A DNA stretch of 64,000 nt. Origin: Micromonospora lutea (GTDB taxonomy: Bacteria > Actinomycetota > Actinomycetes > Mycobacteriales > Micromonosporaceae). Below are positions 14,644-22,840 of this stretch, one piece after another; the stretch's first letter is position 1, and each line of letters starts with the position of its first letter. The notes under the pieces were generated by a model. That model had not been told where the DNA came from. It saw only the letters and a program-made list of their open reading frames with translations, and made no database searches. Both the position numbers and the translations under genes were made by a program. Where the stretch lies: the NCBI RefSeq assembly GCF_016863535.1, contig NZ_BOPB01000013.1, positions 248,001-312,000 of the forward strand. Direction: 5' to 3'.

Positions 14644-15585
14644 TCAGGAGGCTGCCGGACGATGCTGCGAGTCGTGCACGGCGACGGTGAGCGAAACCGC
14701 CTCGGTCAGGTCGGTGGGGCTGACCACCCCGGCCGGCAGGGTCCGGGCCTGCCAGCCCGGCCCGGCCGCGAGTACCAGCAGCGGTCGGCTCGGCGCGGTG
14801 AGCAGGGCGGTGAGCTGCGCCGGATCGGCGGTGGCCGGAGCATGCGACCAGAGCACCACGGCAGCCGGTCCGGTCCGGGCGACCGCGGCGAGCAGTGCGG
14901 TCACCGGCACTCGGGCACCGAGCATCCGGTAGCCGACGCCGGCCTCGGCCAACGCTGCGGCCAACGCCTCCAGCGGCAGGCTGTGCTGTTCCTCGTCGGC
15001 GCAGGAGAGCAGGACCCGCGGTGGCCCGGAAGCCGGGCCGGCGGACGCCACCGCACCCAACGCCGCCGAAACGCAGCGGGTCACCAGATGCTCGACCTCG
15101 ATCAGCGCACCGGTGGCGGCGTGCCGCTCGCCGATACCGACGAGCAGCGGCCGCAGCAGCCGGTTCCAGGTGGTGACCACGCCGTCTGCGGCGATGGCGC
15201 GGGTGATCGCCTTGTTGATGGCGTCGGCGTCCAGCCGCATCGCGGCGCGGGCCAGCCCACGGACCGCCGGGCCGGCACGGCCGACCGGGATGGTCGTACC
15301 GCCGCCGTCCCGTGCCCGGCGCTTGCCGGGGGAGGTGCCGACAGAGGCGATGGTGTCGGGCGCCTGACGGGCCCAACGGGCCGCCTCGGCGGGGCTGACC
15401 CCTTCGGCGGTGAGTCGCCGCATCACCTCGAGCCGCGCCAGGTCGGCCGGCGTGTAGCGCCGGTGGTGGCCGGGAACATGGTGGCTGGGCCCGAGCCCGT
15501 ACCGCTGGTGCCAGGTACGCAGCGTGGTCACCGCGACCCCCAAGCGTTGGGCGACGACGCCTGCGCTCAGCGCCTCATCGGCCAC
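14644..15585 (-). CDS. MerR-family regulator with B12-binding-like domain (LitR/CarH type)
   Basis: The product is 313 residues from GTG 15585, overlapping the idi stop by 11 bases. The N-terminal MerR helix is AGVVAQRLGVAVTTLRTWHQRYG with GHHRRYTPADLARLE. The C-terminal half is the cobalamin-binding module: LLVGIGERHAATGALIEVEHL then VLLSCADEEQHSLPLEALAAAL. Light-sensing CarH/LitR proteins carry a Trp nine residues before the EH pair. Here that region reads ERHAATGALIEVEH with no Trp, while the His of the EQH motif is kept. Position at the end of the carotenoid operon supports a role as its light- or stress-responsive repressor. B12 binding is uncertain. Confidence 0.8.
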   Translation of the reverse strand: MADEALSAGVVAQRLGVAVTTLRTWHQRYGLGPSHHVPGHHRRYTPADLARLEVMRRLTAEGVSPAEAARWARQAPDTIASVGTSPGKRRARDGGGTTIPVGRAGPAVRGLARAAMRLDADAINKAITRAIAADGVVTTWNRLLRPLLVGIGERHAATGALIEVEHLVTRCVSAALGAVASAGPASGPPRVLLSCADEEQHSLPLEALAAALAEAGVGYRMLGARVPVTALLAAVARTGPAAVVLWSHAPATADPAQLTALLTAPSRPLLVLAAGPGWQARTLPAGVVSPTDLTEAVSLTVAVHDSQHRPAAS

Positions 15586-16165
15586 CCGGCCGCTCCGGCG
15601 CGTCGTCGGCCGGCTGCCCGGGCGGTTCCGAGGGCTGCAGCAGCCGATCCAGTACGCCACTCAGCCACGGCGCGTAGGAGTCGGGATCGCGCTGCAGCGC
15701 GGCGGCCAGTTCGTCCGGCTCGACCCAGCACAGCTCCGCCACCTCGGCCGGCTCCGGGCGTAGCGACGCGTCGGTGGGGAACTCGCCGCGCAGGACGTGG
15801 TCGTACTCGACCTCGATCCGCCCGGTGGCCGGATCCTCGGCACGGTAGACGTGGACGCCGATCTCGCGCAGCGGCACCGGGCCGGCGCCCAGTTCCTCCG
15901 ACAGCCGCCGGTTGGCAGCCTCGGTCAGGGCCTCACCCGGCTGCGGATGGCCGCAGCAGGAGTTCGCCCAGCGCAACGGGAAGCGGGTCTTCGTCGCGGC
16001 GCGCCGCTGGAGCAGCACCCGCCCGTCGGGCGCCACGAGCAGGACGGAGAACGCCCGGTGCAGTTGACCGGGCGGCTGGTGGGCGACGGCCACCGTGGCC
16101 TCTCCGACCGGCCGGCCGCTGCCGTCGACCAGTTCGACGAGATGGCTCTCCCGGGACTGCGGCAT
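15575..16165 (-). CDS. idi: Isopentenyl-diphosphate delta-isomerase, type 1
   Basis: It interconverts IPP and DMAPP to feed carotenoid synthesis. The 196-residue Nudix-fold enzyme has LHRAFSVLLVAPDGRVLLQRR, the active-site Cys in RWANSCCGHPQPGE, the Glu-rich box AANRRLSEELG, and EVEYDHVLRGE with the second catalytic Glu. ATG 16165 is chosen because GGAGG lies nine bases upstream; ATG 16174 would touch that site. It lies downstream of crtI and overlaps the regulator gene. Confidence 0.92.
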   Translation of the reverse strand: MPQSRESHLVELVDGSGRPVGEATVAVAHQPPGQLHRAFSVLLVAPDGRVLLQRRAATKTRFPLRWANSCCGHPQPGEALTEAANRRLSEELGAGPVPLREIGVHVYRAEDPATGRIEVEYDHVLRGEFPTDASLRPEPAEVAELCWVEPDELAAALQRDPDSYAPWLSGVLDRLLQPSEPPGQPADDAPERPGGR

Positions 16166-16220
16166 CAGCGCCATCCTCCGTTCGTGACCGTCGACCTCGG
16201 CATCGTTCGCTCCTCGGGCT

Positions 16221-17702
16221 TCACTGCTGCCGCCCGGTGATCCGGGCGGCAGCAAGCTTGCCAGAGATGAGCACCATAGGTACGCCGACGCCAGGTTGGG
16301 TACCCGAGCCGACGAACACCACGTTGGGCAGCGAGCGGTGCAGGTTCGACGGCCGGAACGGGCCGGTCTGGAACAGGGTGTGCGCGGAAGCGAACGGCGT
16401 ACCGGCGGCCATGCCCTGCTCGGCCCACTCCGCCGGGGTGATCGCTTGTAGCACCTCGACGCCCGCGCCGAAGCCGACGTAGCCGCGCTCCTCCAGCGTC
16501 GTGATCAATTGGTCGGTGTAGCGGGCGGTGAGGTCACCGCGCCAGTCGAACGGTGCCCTGTCGAGGTTCGGCACCGGAGCCAGCACGTAGTAGGTGTGCC
16601 GGCCGGTGGGTGCCACCGCCGGGTCCGTCCGGCTCGGGTTGGTGACCAGCAGGGACGGATCGGACATCAGGTTCCCCCGCCGGATGACCTCGTCGAAGGT
16701 GCCCTGCCAGGCCCGCCCGAAGTGGATGTTGTGGTGGGCGATGCGCCGGTAGCCCTGGGTCGAGCCGACGTGCAGCACCACACACGAGGGCGAGTAGGTG
16801 AGCCGGCGCTGCCGGGCCGGCGGCAGCAGGTCGCGGTAGGCCACCGGAAGGTCGGGATTGAGCACCACGACGTCGGCGGGGACGAATTCGCCGTCGGCGG
16901 TCACCACCCCGGTGGCCCGGCCGTTCGCGGTCTCCACGCGGCTGACCGTGGTGCCGTATCGGATTCGGACGCCGTGCTTCTCGGCGGCGCCGGCCAGCCC
17001 TCGGGAGACCGCGTGGATGCCGCCGCGCGGGAAGAAGACGCCGGCCACCGAGTCGAGGTACGCGATGACCGCGTAGATGGCCAGCGCGTCGTGCGGGGCG
17101 AGGCCGGCGTACATCGCCTGGAAGGAGAAGATCCGTCGGGTGCGTGGGTCCCGGAAGAACTGGTCGATCTTGGTTTGCAGTCGCCGAAAAGCGCCGGTGG
17201 CGACGAGTTTGAGCAGGTTGCCGGTGAGCAGGTCGGTCGGGGCGTCGAGATTCCGCTCGATGAAGTCGGCCCGTTCCAGTCGCCACAGGTTCTGGGCGAA
17301 GTCGACGAAACGCAGGTAGCCGTCGGCCTCCCGGGGCCCACAGACCCGGGAGATCTCCGCCGCCATCGCGGCCGTGTCGGTGAGCACATCCAGCGTGGAG
17401 CCGTCCGGGTAGTAGGCACGGTAGGCCGGATCGAGTGGCACCAGATCGAGCCAGTCGGTGAGCTCCTCACCAACCGCGGCCAGTGCTTCGGCGATGAGAT
17501 CGGGCATGGTGAGCACCGTGGGGCCGGTGTCGAACTCGTAGCCGTCGACGCTGAGCCGGCCAGCCCGTCCGCCCGGCACCGCCTCACGTTCCAGCACGGT
17601 CACCTGACGTCCGCTGCCCGCCAGGTGCAGCGCGCAGGCCAGCCCGCCGAGGCCGGCGCCGACAACCACCACCTGATCAGTACGCCCGTCAACGGTCCGC
17701 AC
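16221..17702 (-). CDS. crtI: Phytoene desaturase
   Basis: The product is 493 residues from GTG 17702. The FAD-binding N-terminus is VVVGAGLGGLACALHLAGSG followed by EREAVPGGRAGRL. The CrtI hallmark is FDTGPTVLTMPDLI, and the C-terminus holds GSGTQPGVGVPMVLISGKLAA. It introduces the conjugated double bonds turning phytoene into neurosporene or lycopene at the membrane. It follows crtE by 30 bp and precedes idi in one operon. Confidence 0.93.
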   Translation of the reverse strand: MRTVDGRTDQVVVVGAGLGGLACALHLAGSGRQVTVLEREAVPGGRAGRLSVDGYEFDTGPTVLTMPDLIAEALAAVGEELTDWLDLVPLDPAYRAYYPDGSTLDVLTDTAAMAAEISRVCGPREADGYLRFVDFAQNLWRLERADFIERNLDAPTDLLTGNLLKLVATGAFRRLQTKIDQFFRDPRTRRIFSFQAMYAGLAPHDALAIYAVIAYLDSVAGVFFPRGGIHAVSRGLAGAAEKHGVRIRYGTTVSRVETANGRATGVVTADGEFVPADVVVLNPDLPVAYRDLLPPARQRRLTYSPSCVVLHVGSTQGYRRIAHHNIHFGRAWQGTFDEVIRRGNLMSDPSLLVTNPSRTDPAVAPTGRHTYYVLAPVPNLDRAPFDWRGDLTARYTDQLITTLEERGYVGFGAGVEVLQAITPAEWAEQGMAAGTPFASAHTLFQTGPFRPSNLHRSLPNVVFVGSGTQPGVGVPMVLISGKLAAARITGRQQ

Positions 17703-17732
17703 CGGCGACCACCTCTCTGTGCAGGAAGCCCA

Positions 17733-18887
17733 TCATGCCCGCCGGTGGGTGGCGGCGGTCGCGAGGCCGACCAGCGCGGTACGCGCGGTCTCGTCGATGG
17801 CGACCGCGTCGAGCGCGGCCAACGCCTCCTCGACCCGTTCGTCGATCATCCGCTCGATCCGTCGCACGGCGCCGGTGTCGACCACCACCTCGGCCAGTCG
17901 GGCGATCTCCGGCTCGGCGGCGCGCCGGTCGGCGCCGTCGAGTGCCCGCAACTGCGCCGGGGTGGCCAGTTCCCGGGCCAGGACGAGCAGCGCCGTCGGT
18001 TTGCCGGTGCGCAGGTCGTCGCCGGCCGGCTTACCGGTGGTGGTCGGGTCGCCGAAGACACCGAGCAGGTCGTCGCAGAGCTGGAAAGCCTCGCCGACAG
18101 CCAGCCCGTAGCGGGTGTACGCGGCGGCCAGCGTGCTGTCTCCGTCGATGCCGGCCAGGCTGGCCCCGAAGAGCAGCGGTCGTTGCACGGTGTAGCTGGC
18201 GGTCTTGTACCGGGCCACCCGGAGCGCCCGGTCCACCGACCAGCTCTCCGGGTCGGTCTCGCCGAACACGTCGAGGTACTGCCCGGCGACCGTCTCCACC
18301 CGCATCCGGTCGTAGCCGTGCCGAACCTGGAACAGTCGGTCTGCCGGCAGGTCGGCGAGGGCCAGCAGCTGGTCGGCCCAGACCATGCAGAGATCGCCGA
18401 TGAGTACGGCGACCGCCTCACCGAAGCGCCCCGAGTCACCGCTGCGGCCGGCCGCAGCGTGCTGAGTGGCCACCGCCACGTGCGCGGTCGGTCGGCCCCG
18501 TCGGGTGGCGGAGGCGTCCATCACGTCGTCGTGCACCAGCGCGAAGGTGTGCAGCAACTCCAGGGTGGCCAGTGCGGGCAGCACCGGGGTGACCGGAGTG
18601 TCGCCGCCGACCGCGCCGCGCCACCCCCAGTAGGCGAACGTGGGCCGGACCCGCTTCCCACCAGAGAGGACGCAGTCCCTGGCGGTGGCGGCGAAGCCGC
18701 CCATCGCCGGATCGATCGCGGTGAGCGCGTCGACCTCGGCGGTCAGGAACTCGGCCAGGGTGTGGTCGACGGCCGTGACGATGTCCCGCGTGTACGCGGC
18801 CAGCACGGCAGCGATCGGATCGATTCCACCGATCGGCTGCTCAGTCACCACCCGAAGGAGGTTACCCGTTGGTTCGTCGCTGGCCAT
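17733..18887 (-). CDS. crtE: Geranylgeranyl diphosphate synthase (polyprenyl synthetase)
   Basis: It builds the C20 precursor from IPP and allylic diphosphates. The 384-residue protein has GGKRVRPTFAYWG, the first Asp-rich motif LVHDDVMD with an RRGRPTAH loop, and the second motif QLCDDLLGVFGD. The second box reads DDLLG rather than DDxxD, as in several actinobacterial GGPP synthases. It is the first gene of the leftward carotenoid operon, divergent from crtB. Confidence 0.9.
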   Translation of the reverse strand: MASDEPTGNLLRVVTEQPIGGIDPIAAVLAAYTRDIVTAVDHTLAEFLTAEVDALTAIDPAMGGFAATARDCVLSGGKRVRPTFAYWGWRGAVGGDTPVTPVLPALATLELLHTFALVHDDVMDASATRRGRPTAHVAVATQHAAAGRSGDSGRFGEAVAVLIGDLCMVWADQLLALADLPADRLFQVRHGYDRMRVETVAGQYLDVFGETDPESWSVDRALRVARYKTASYTVQRPLLFGASLAGIDGDSTLAAAYTRYGLAVGEAFQLCDDLLGVFGDPTTTGKPAGDDLRTGKPTALLVLARELATPAQLRALDGADRRAAEPEIARLAEVVVDTGAVRRIERMIDERVEEALAALDAVAIDETARTALVGLATAATHRRA

Positions 18888-18950
18888 GCCGCCGAGCGTA
18901 CCTTAAGGTTCAAGTTGCGTCGATTGGTGCGTCGAATCAAAGGAGGGCCG
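18888..18950. promoter_or_regulatory. 63-bp divergent promoter region crtE/crtB
   Basis: This short spacer must hold promoters for both halves of the carotenoid locus. It contains an AT-richer patch (CTTAAGGTTCAAGTTG) and the AGGAGGG ribosome site of crtB. It is a natural target for the MerR-type regulator encoded at the end of the crtE operon. No perfect palindrome is visible. Confidence 0.5.
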
Positions 18951-19862
18951 GTGGACCTGGATCTCGCCGATGCCTATGCCAGATGCCGTGAACTGCACCG
19001 ACGTCACGGCCGCACCTACTATCTCGCCACCCGGCTGTTGCCCGCATGGAAACGGCGGCATGTGCACGCTTTGTATGGATTCACTCGCTACGCCGACGAG
19101 ATCGTCGATCAGACCGACGCCCTGCCACCGGCCGAGCGCGCGGCGCGGCTGGACGACTGGGGCGGCCGGTTCGTCGCCGGGCTGCACGGGGCGCGGGTGA
19201 CCGATCCGCTGCTTCCGGCGGTGCTGCACACCATCGCCGTCTTCGATCTCGATCGGGAGGACTTCGCCTCGTTCCTCAAGAGCATGGCGATGGACCTGAC
19301 CGTCGCCTCCTACCGCACCTACCAGCACCTGCTGGACTACATGGAGGGATCGGCCGCGGTCATCGGCACGATGATGCTGCCGATCCTGGGCAGCTCCGAC
19401 CCGGCGGCTGCCCGCGAACCGGCCCGGCAGCTCGGTTTCGCGTTCCAGCTGACCAACTTCATCCGCGACGTCGGCGAGGACCTCATCCGGGGGCGGACGT
19501 ACCTGCCCGACGAGGACCTGGCCGCCTTCGGAGTGACGCGGGAAGACCTGTGGGCCTGCCACGCCGCCGGGCGGGCCAGCGAACCGGTGCGTGAGCTGAT
19601 CCGGTACGAGGTGGCGCGCGCCCAGGCGCACTATCTCGCCGCCGCGCCCGGCGTGGTCCTGCTCGACGGTGCCTCGCAGGCCTGCATCCGTACCGCCTAC
19701 CTGCTCTACGGCGGGATCCTCGACGAGGTGGCCGCCCAGGACTACGACGTCTTCGCCCGCCGGGCCACGGTGCCGCAGCGGCGTCGGCTGGGGGTGGCCA
19801 CCCGCGCCCTGCTGACCCCGGCCGGCACCCCGGTCGCCGTGCCCGGACCGCCGATGGGGTGA
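18951..19862 (+). CDS. crtB: Phytoene synthase
   Basis: It condenses two GGPP to phytoene. GTG 18951 follows AGGAGGG and gives the family start VDLDLADAYARCRELHRRHG (303 residues). Motifs present are YYLATRLLPAWKR, the first Asp motif YADEIVDQTD, and the second motif FIRDVGEDLIRGRTYLPDEDL. The much longer open frame that begins at 16509 is antisense to crtI and crtE and is not real. It stands alone on the plus strand opposite crtE. Confidence 0.92.
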   Translation: MDLDLADAYARCRELHRRHGRTYYLATRLLPAWKRRHVHALYGFTRYADEIVDQTDALPPAERAARLDDWGGRFVAGLHGARVTDPLLPAVLHTIAVFDLDREDFASFLKSMAMDLTVASYRTYQHLLDYMEGSAAVIGTMMLPILGSSDPAAAREPARQLGFAFQLTNFIRDVGEDLIRGRTYLPDEDLAAFGVTREDLWACHAAGRASEPVRELIRYEVARAQAHYLAAAPGVVLLDGASQACIRTAYLLYGGILDEVAAQDYDVFARRATVPQRRRLGVATRALLTPAGTPVAVPGPPMG

Positions 19863-19950
19863 GTGGGCGTACCCGGTCGCGCTCTGCACCCGCGCGGCGG
19901 CCGAGACGCTCCGGCTGGCCGGCGGCGGGCCGGTGGGAGATGCTGGCCGC

Positions 19951-21426
19951 ATGGTGCAGCCGGAACTGGTGGACGTGGTGGTGCTCGGGCTCGGGGTCGG
20001 CGGGGAGGAGGTCGCCGGGCGGCTCACGGAGGCCGGACTCGCTGTGGTCGGCGTCGAACGCGACCTGGTCGGTGGGGAATGCCCGTACTGGGGCTGCATC
20101 CCGAGCAAGATGATGATCCGAGCGGCGAACGCGCTCGCCGAGGCCCGCCGGGTCGACGGGCTCGGCGGCACCGTGCAGGTCACGCCGGACTGGGCGCCGG
20201 TGGCGCGGCGGATCCGGGCGGAAGCCACCGACAACTGGGACGACCAGGTGGCGGTGCAGCGGTTCATCGACAAGGGCGGGCGCTTCGTCCGTGGCAGCGG
20301 CCGGATCGATGGTCCAGGCCGGGTGCGGGTCGGTGACCAGATCTTCCAGGCACGCCACGGCATCGTGTTGGGCACCGGCACCCGTCCGTCCGTGCCGCCG
20401 GTCGACGGGCTGACCGAGACCCCGTACTGGACCAACCGTGCGGCCGTCGAGGTCGAGGAACTGCCGGCCTCGTTGCTGGTGCTGGGTGGTGGGGCGATCG
20501 GGCTGGAACTGGCCCAGGTGTTCGCCCGCTTCGGCGTACGGGTCACCGTGGTCGAGGCGCTCGACCGGGTACTGGCGGTCGAGGAGCCGGAGTCGTCCGA
20601 GGCGGCTGCGGCTGCCCTGCGGGCCGACGGGGTGGAGATCCACACCGGCGTCAAGGCCGCTCGGGTCGAGCACGACGCTGCGGGCTTCACCCTGCGCGGC
20701 ACCGAGGGGGAGGAGTTCACCGCCGAGCGGCTCCTGGTGGTGACCGGCCGACGCGCCCACCTGGAGGAACTTGGGCTGGACACGGTCGGCGTCGACACGA
20801 GCGGGCGATACCTGCCGGTGGACGACCGGCTGCACGTCACCGACCGCATCTGGGCGGTCGGCGACGTCACCGGCGAGGGGGCCTTCACCCACATCGCCAT
20901 GTACCAGGCGTCCATCGTGGTCGCCGACGTGCTCGACCAGCACCGACGCGCGGCGGGTGGCGCAGACCCGAGCGGTACCGCCAGCGTGGTCGGCGGCGCG
21001 GTCGGCGCGGCCAGTTCGCTCGCCGCCACCGGATCGAGCGGCTCGGCGGGTTCGGTGCCGCGCGCCGACTACCGGGCGCTGCCCCGGGTCACCTTCACCG
21101 ATCCGGAGATCGGCGCGGTCGGCCTCACCGAGCAGCAGGCCCGAGAGCGTGGCATCAACGTGCAGGTCGGCTTCACCCGGCTGCCGTCGTCGACCCGAGG
21201 CTGGATCCACCGCACCGACGAGGTCGGCTTCATCAAGCTCGTCGCCGACGCCGACCAGGGAGTGCTGATCGGCGCCACCTCGGTCGGCCCGGCTGGCGGT
21301 GAGGTGCTCTCCGGTCTGGTGGTGGCCGTGCACGCGGCCGTCCCGCTGACCCAGCTCCGGCACATGATCTACGCGTACCCGACCTTCCACCGGGCGATCT
21401 CCGAGGCGCTGCGCGACCTCAGCTGA
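19951..21426 (+). CDS. FAD-dependent pyridine nucleotide-disulfide oxidoreductase (dihydrolipoamide/mercuric reductase-like)
   Basis: The product is 491 residues. It has an FAD motif (VVVLGLGVGGEEVAGRL), the redox-active disulfide box GGECPYWGCIPSKMM, the NAD motif LLVLGGGAIGLELAQVFARF, FAD site WAVGDVTGEGAFTH, and the dimer-interface HxxxxE region YAYPTFHRAISE. The redox box has CPYWGC rather than CLNVGC, typical of a subgroup of actinobacterial family members whose substrate is not known. A Gly/Ser/Ala-rich insert (~residues 345-370) precedes the interface domain. ATG 19951 is preferred; GTG 19933 is possible. Confidence 0.85.
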   Translation: MVQPELVDVVVLGLGVGGEEVAGRLTEAGLAVVGVERDLVGGECPYWGCIPSKMMIRAANALAEARRVDGLGGTVQVTPDWAPVARRIRAEATDNWDDQVAVQRFIDKGGRFVRGSGRIDGPGRVRVGDQIFQARHGIVLGTGTRPSVPPVDGLTETPYWTNRAAVEVEELPASLLVLGGGAIGLELAQVFARFGVRVTVVEALDRVLAVEEPESSEAAAAALRADGVEIHTGVKAARVEHDAAGFTLRGTEGEEFTAERLLVVTGRRAHLEELGLDTVGVDTSGRYLPVDDRLHVTDRIWAVGDVTGEGAFTHIAMYQASIVVADVLDQHRRAAGGADPSGTASVVGGAVGAASSLAATGSSGSAGSVPRADYRALPRVTFTDPEIGAVGLTEQQARERGINVQVGFTRLPSSTRGWIHRTDEVGFIKLVADADQGVLIGATSVGPAGGEVLSGLVVAVHAAVPLTQLRHMIYAYPTFHRAISEALRDLS

Positions 21427-21515
21427 TACCGCGTCCACGGCCGTCCGTCGGGGTCCGAACCCGATGGCGGTCGGGGGGCCGCAGCGACAGGCGGTCGACG
21501 CATTAGCCTGGCCCG

Positions 21516-22721
21516 GTGGTGAGTAATTCTCAGTCAGGCGGCGGCCCGCTTCGGGCAGTCCTGGCTTGTGTGACGGCACTCGCGGTCGCGTCCGGTGCGA
21601 TCTACGTACTCGGGCCCTGGTCGTCTGTCTCGTCCGAACCCATCGGCACCCCTCGACCGATGGCCGCTCCGGTATCGGTGTCCGGACGCACGATCTCGGT
21701 GCTCGGATCCGGCGACATCCTCGTCCACCCTGAGCTGTGGGACCAGGCGCGCCGGGACGGAGCCGGCCGCCTCGACTTCGGGCCGATGCTCGAACCGGTG
21801 CGGCAGACGATCTCCGAGGCGGATCTGGCGCTGTGTCATCTGGAGACCCCGCTGTCGCCCCCCGGAGGCCCCTACATCGGGTTCCCGAGGTTCAGCGTGC
21901 CGCCGGACATCGTGCAGAGCATCAAGGCCGTCGGGTACGACGGCTGCTCGACCGCCTCGAACCACACCATCGATCAGGGGTACGACGGTGTCCAGCGCAC
22001 CCTCGACACCTTGGACGAGGCTGGCCTGGGGCATACCGGTAGCTACCGCACCGAACGTGGTGCCGGTGCGGCCAAGATCTACGACGTCAAGGACGTGAAG
22101 GTCGCACACCTCAGCTACACGAAGAGCTACAACGGGCTGCGTCCGCCCGCCGGTAAAGGCTGGATCAGCAATCTCATCGACGTCCAGGCCATCCGACGGG
22201 CGGCCGCCCGCGCCCGGCAGGCCGGCGCGGAGATCGTCGTGGTGAGCATGCACTGGGGCACCGAGTACGAGCACGAGCCTGATGTAGATCAGCAGATGTG
22301 GGCTCGCGAGGTGGCCGCGATCGAGGATGTGGACCTGATCTTCGGCCATCACGCGCACGTCGTGCAGCCGGTCGAGCGGATCGGTGACACCTGGGTCGTC
22401 TACGGGATGGGCAACCACATCGCCCGGCACGCTCAACCCGTGAACGCGAACCGGGACGGTGTGATGGTCCGGGTGACGTTCAAAGCGACCGGTCAGGCAC
22501 GCTCCTGGAAGGTGGCGGCTATCGAAGCGATTCCCACCTTCGTGGATCTGAATCCGGACATCCGGTTGGTGGACCTGGAGCGGAGACTGGCCGACCCGAC
22601 ACTCTCGCCGGGACGGCGCAGCATCTACGAAGCCGCAGTCGAGCGGATCGAGGGCAACCTCCTGACGAGGGCGGCCGACACCCGAGGACTGGTGGTCCGG
22701 GGCGTCGCGCCGTCGCCGTGA
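21516..22721 (+). CDS. capA: CapA family protein (poly-gamma-glutamate biosynthesis/export)
   Basis: A 401-residue product from GTG 21516, with one N-terminal membrane anchor (LRAVLACVTALAVASGAIYVL) and an exported metallophosphatase-like CapA domain. Motifs are GSGDILVH, CHLETPLS, TASNHTIDQG, VVSMHWGTEYEHEP, IFGHHAHVVQP and YGMGNHIA, which hold the metal-binding Asp/Asn/His residues. CapA/PgsA is required with PgsB and PgsC to make and export poly-gamma-glutamate. Here it opens a plus-strand cluster containing both. Confidence 0.9.
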   Translation: MVSNSQSGGGPLRAVLACVTALAVASGAIYVLGPWSSVSSEPIGTPRPMAAPVSVSGRTISVLGSGDILVHPELWDQARRDGAGRLDFGPMLEPVRQTISEADLALCHLETPLSPPGGPYIGFPRFSVPPDIVQSIKAVGYDGCSTASNHTIDQGYDGVQRTLDTLDEAGLGHTGSYRTERGAGAAKIYDVKDVKVAHLSYTKSYNGLRPPAGKGWISNLIDVQAIRRAAARARQAGAEIVVVSMHWGTEYEHEPDVDQQMWAREVAAIEDVDLIFGHHAHVVQPVERIGDTWVVYGMGNHIARHAQPVNANRDGVMVRVTFKATGQARSWKVAAIEAIPTFVDLNPDIRLVDLERRLADPTLSPGRRSIYEAAVERIEGNLLTRAADTRGLVVRGVAPSP

Positions 22722-22840
22722 GTACCCTGCGCCCCACGGGTTGGAATGAACCTTGCTAGCATCTGCGCCGGTCGGGGGGCCACCCTGCTGACGAGCTGGA
22801 CGGTTATCAGCCGGCCGCTCTCCGCGGAAGGTTGTTGCCA

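Noticed and set aside
16509..18950. Very long plus-strand open frame upstream of crtB (over 800 codons)
   Set aside because: It is antisense to crtI and crtE, which have clear motifs. Its composition is that of a GC-skew shadow frame; only the part from GTG 18951 is real.
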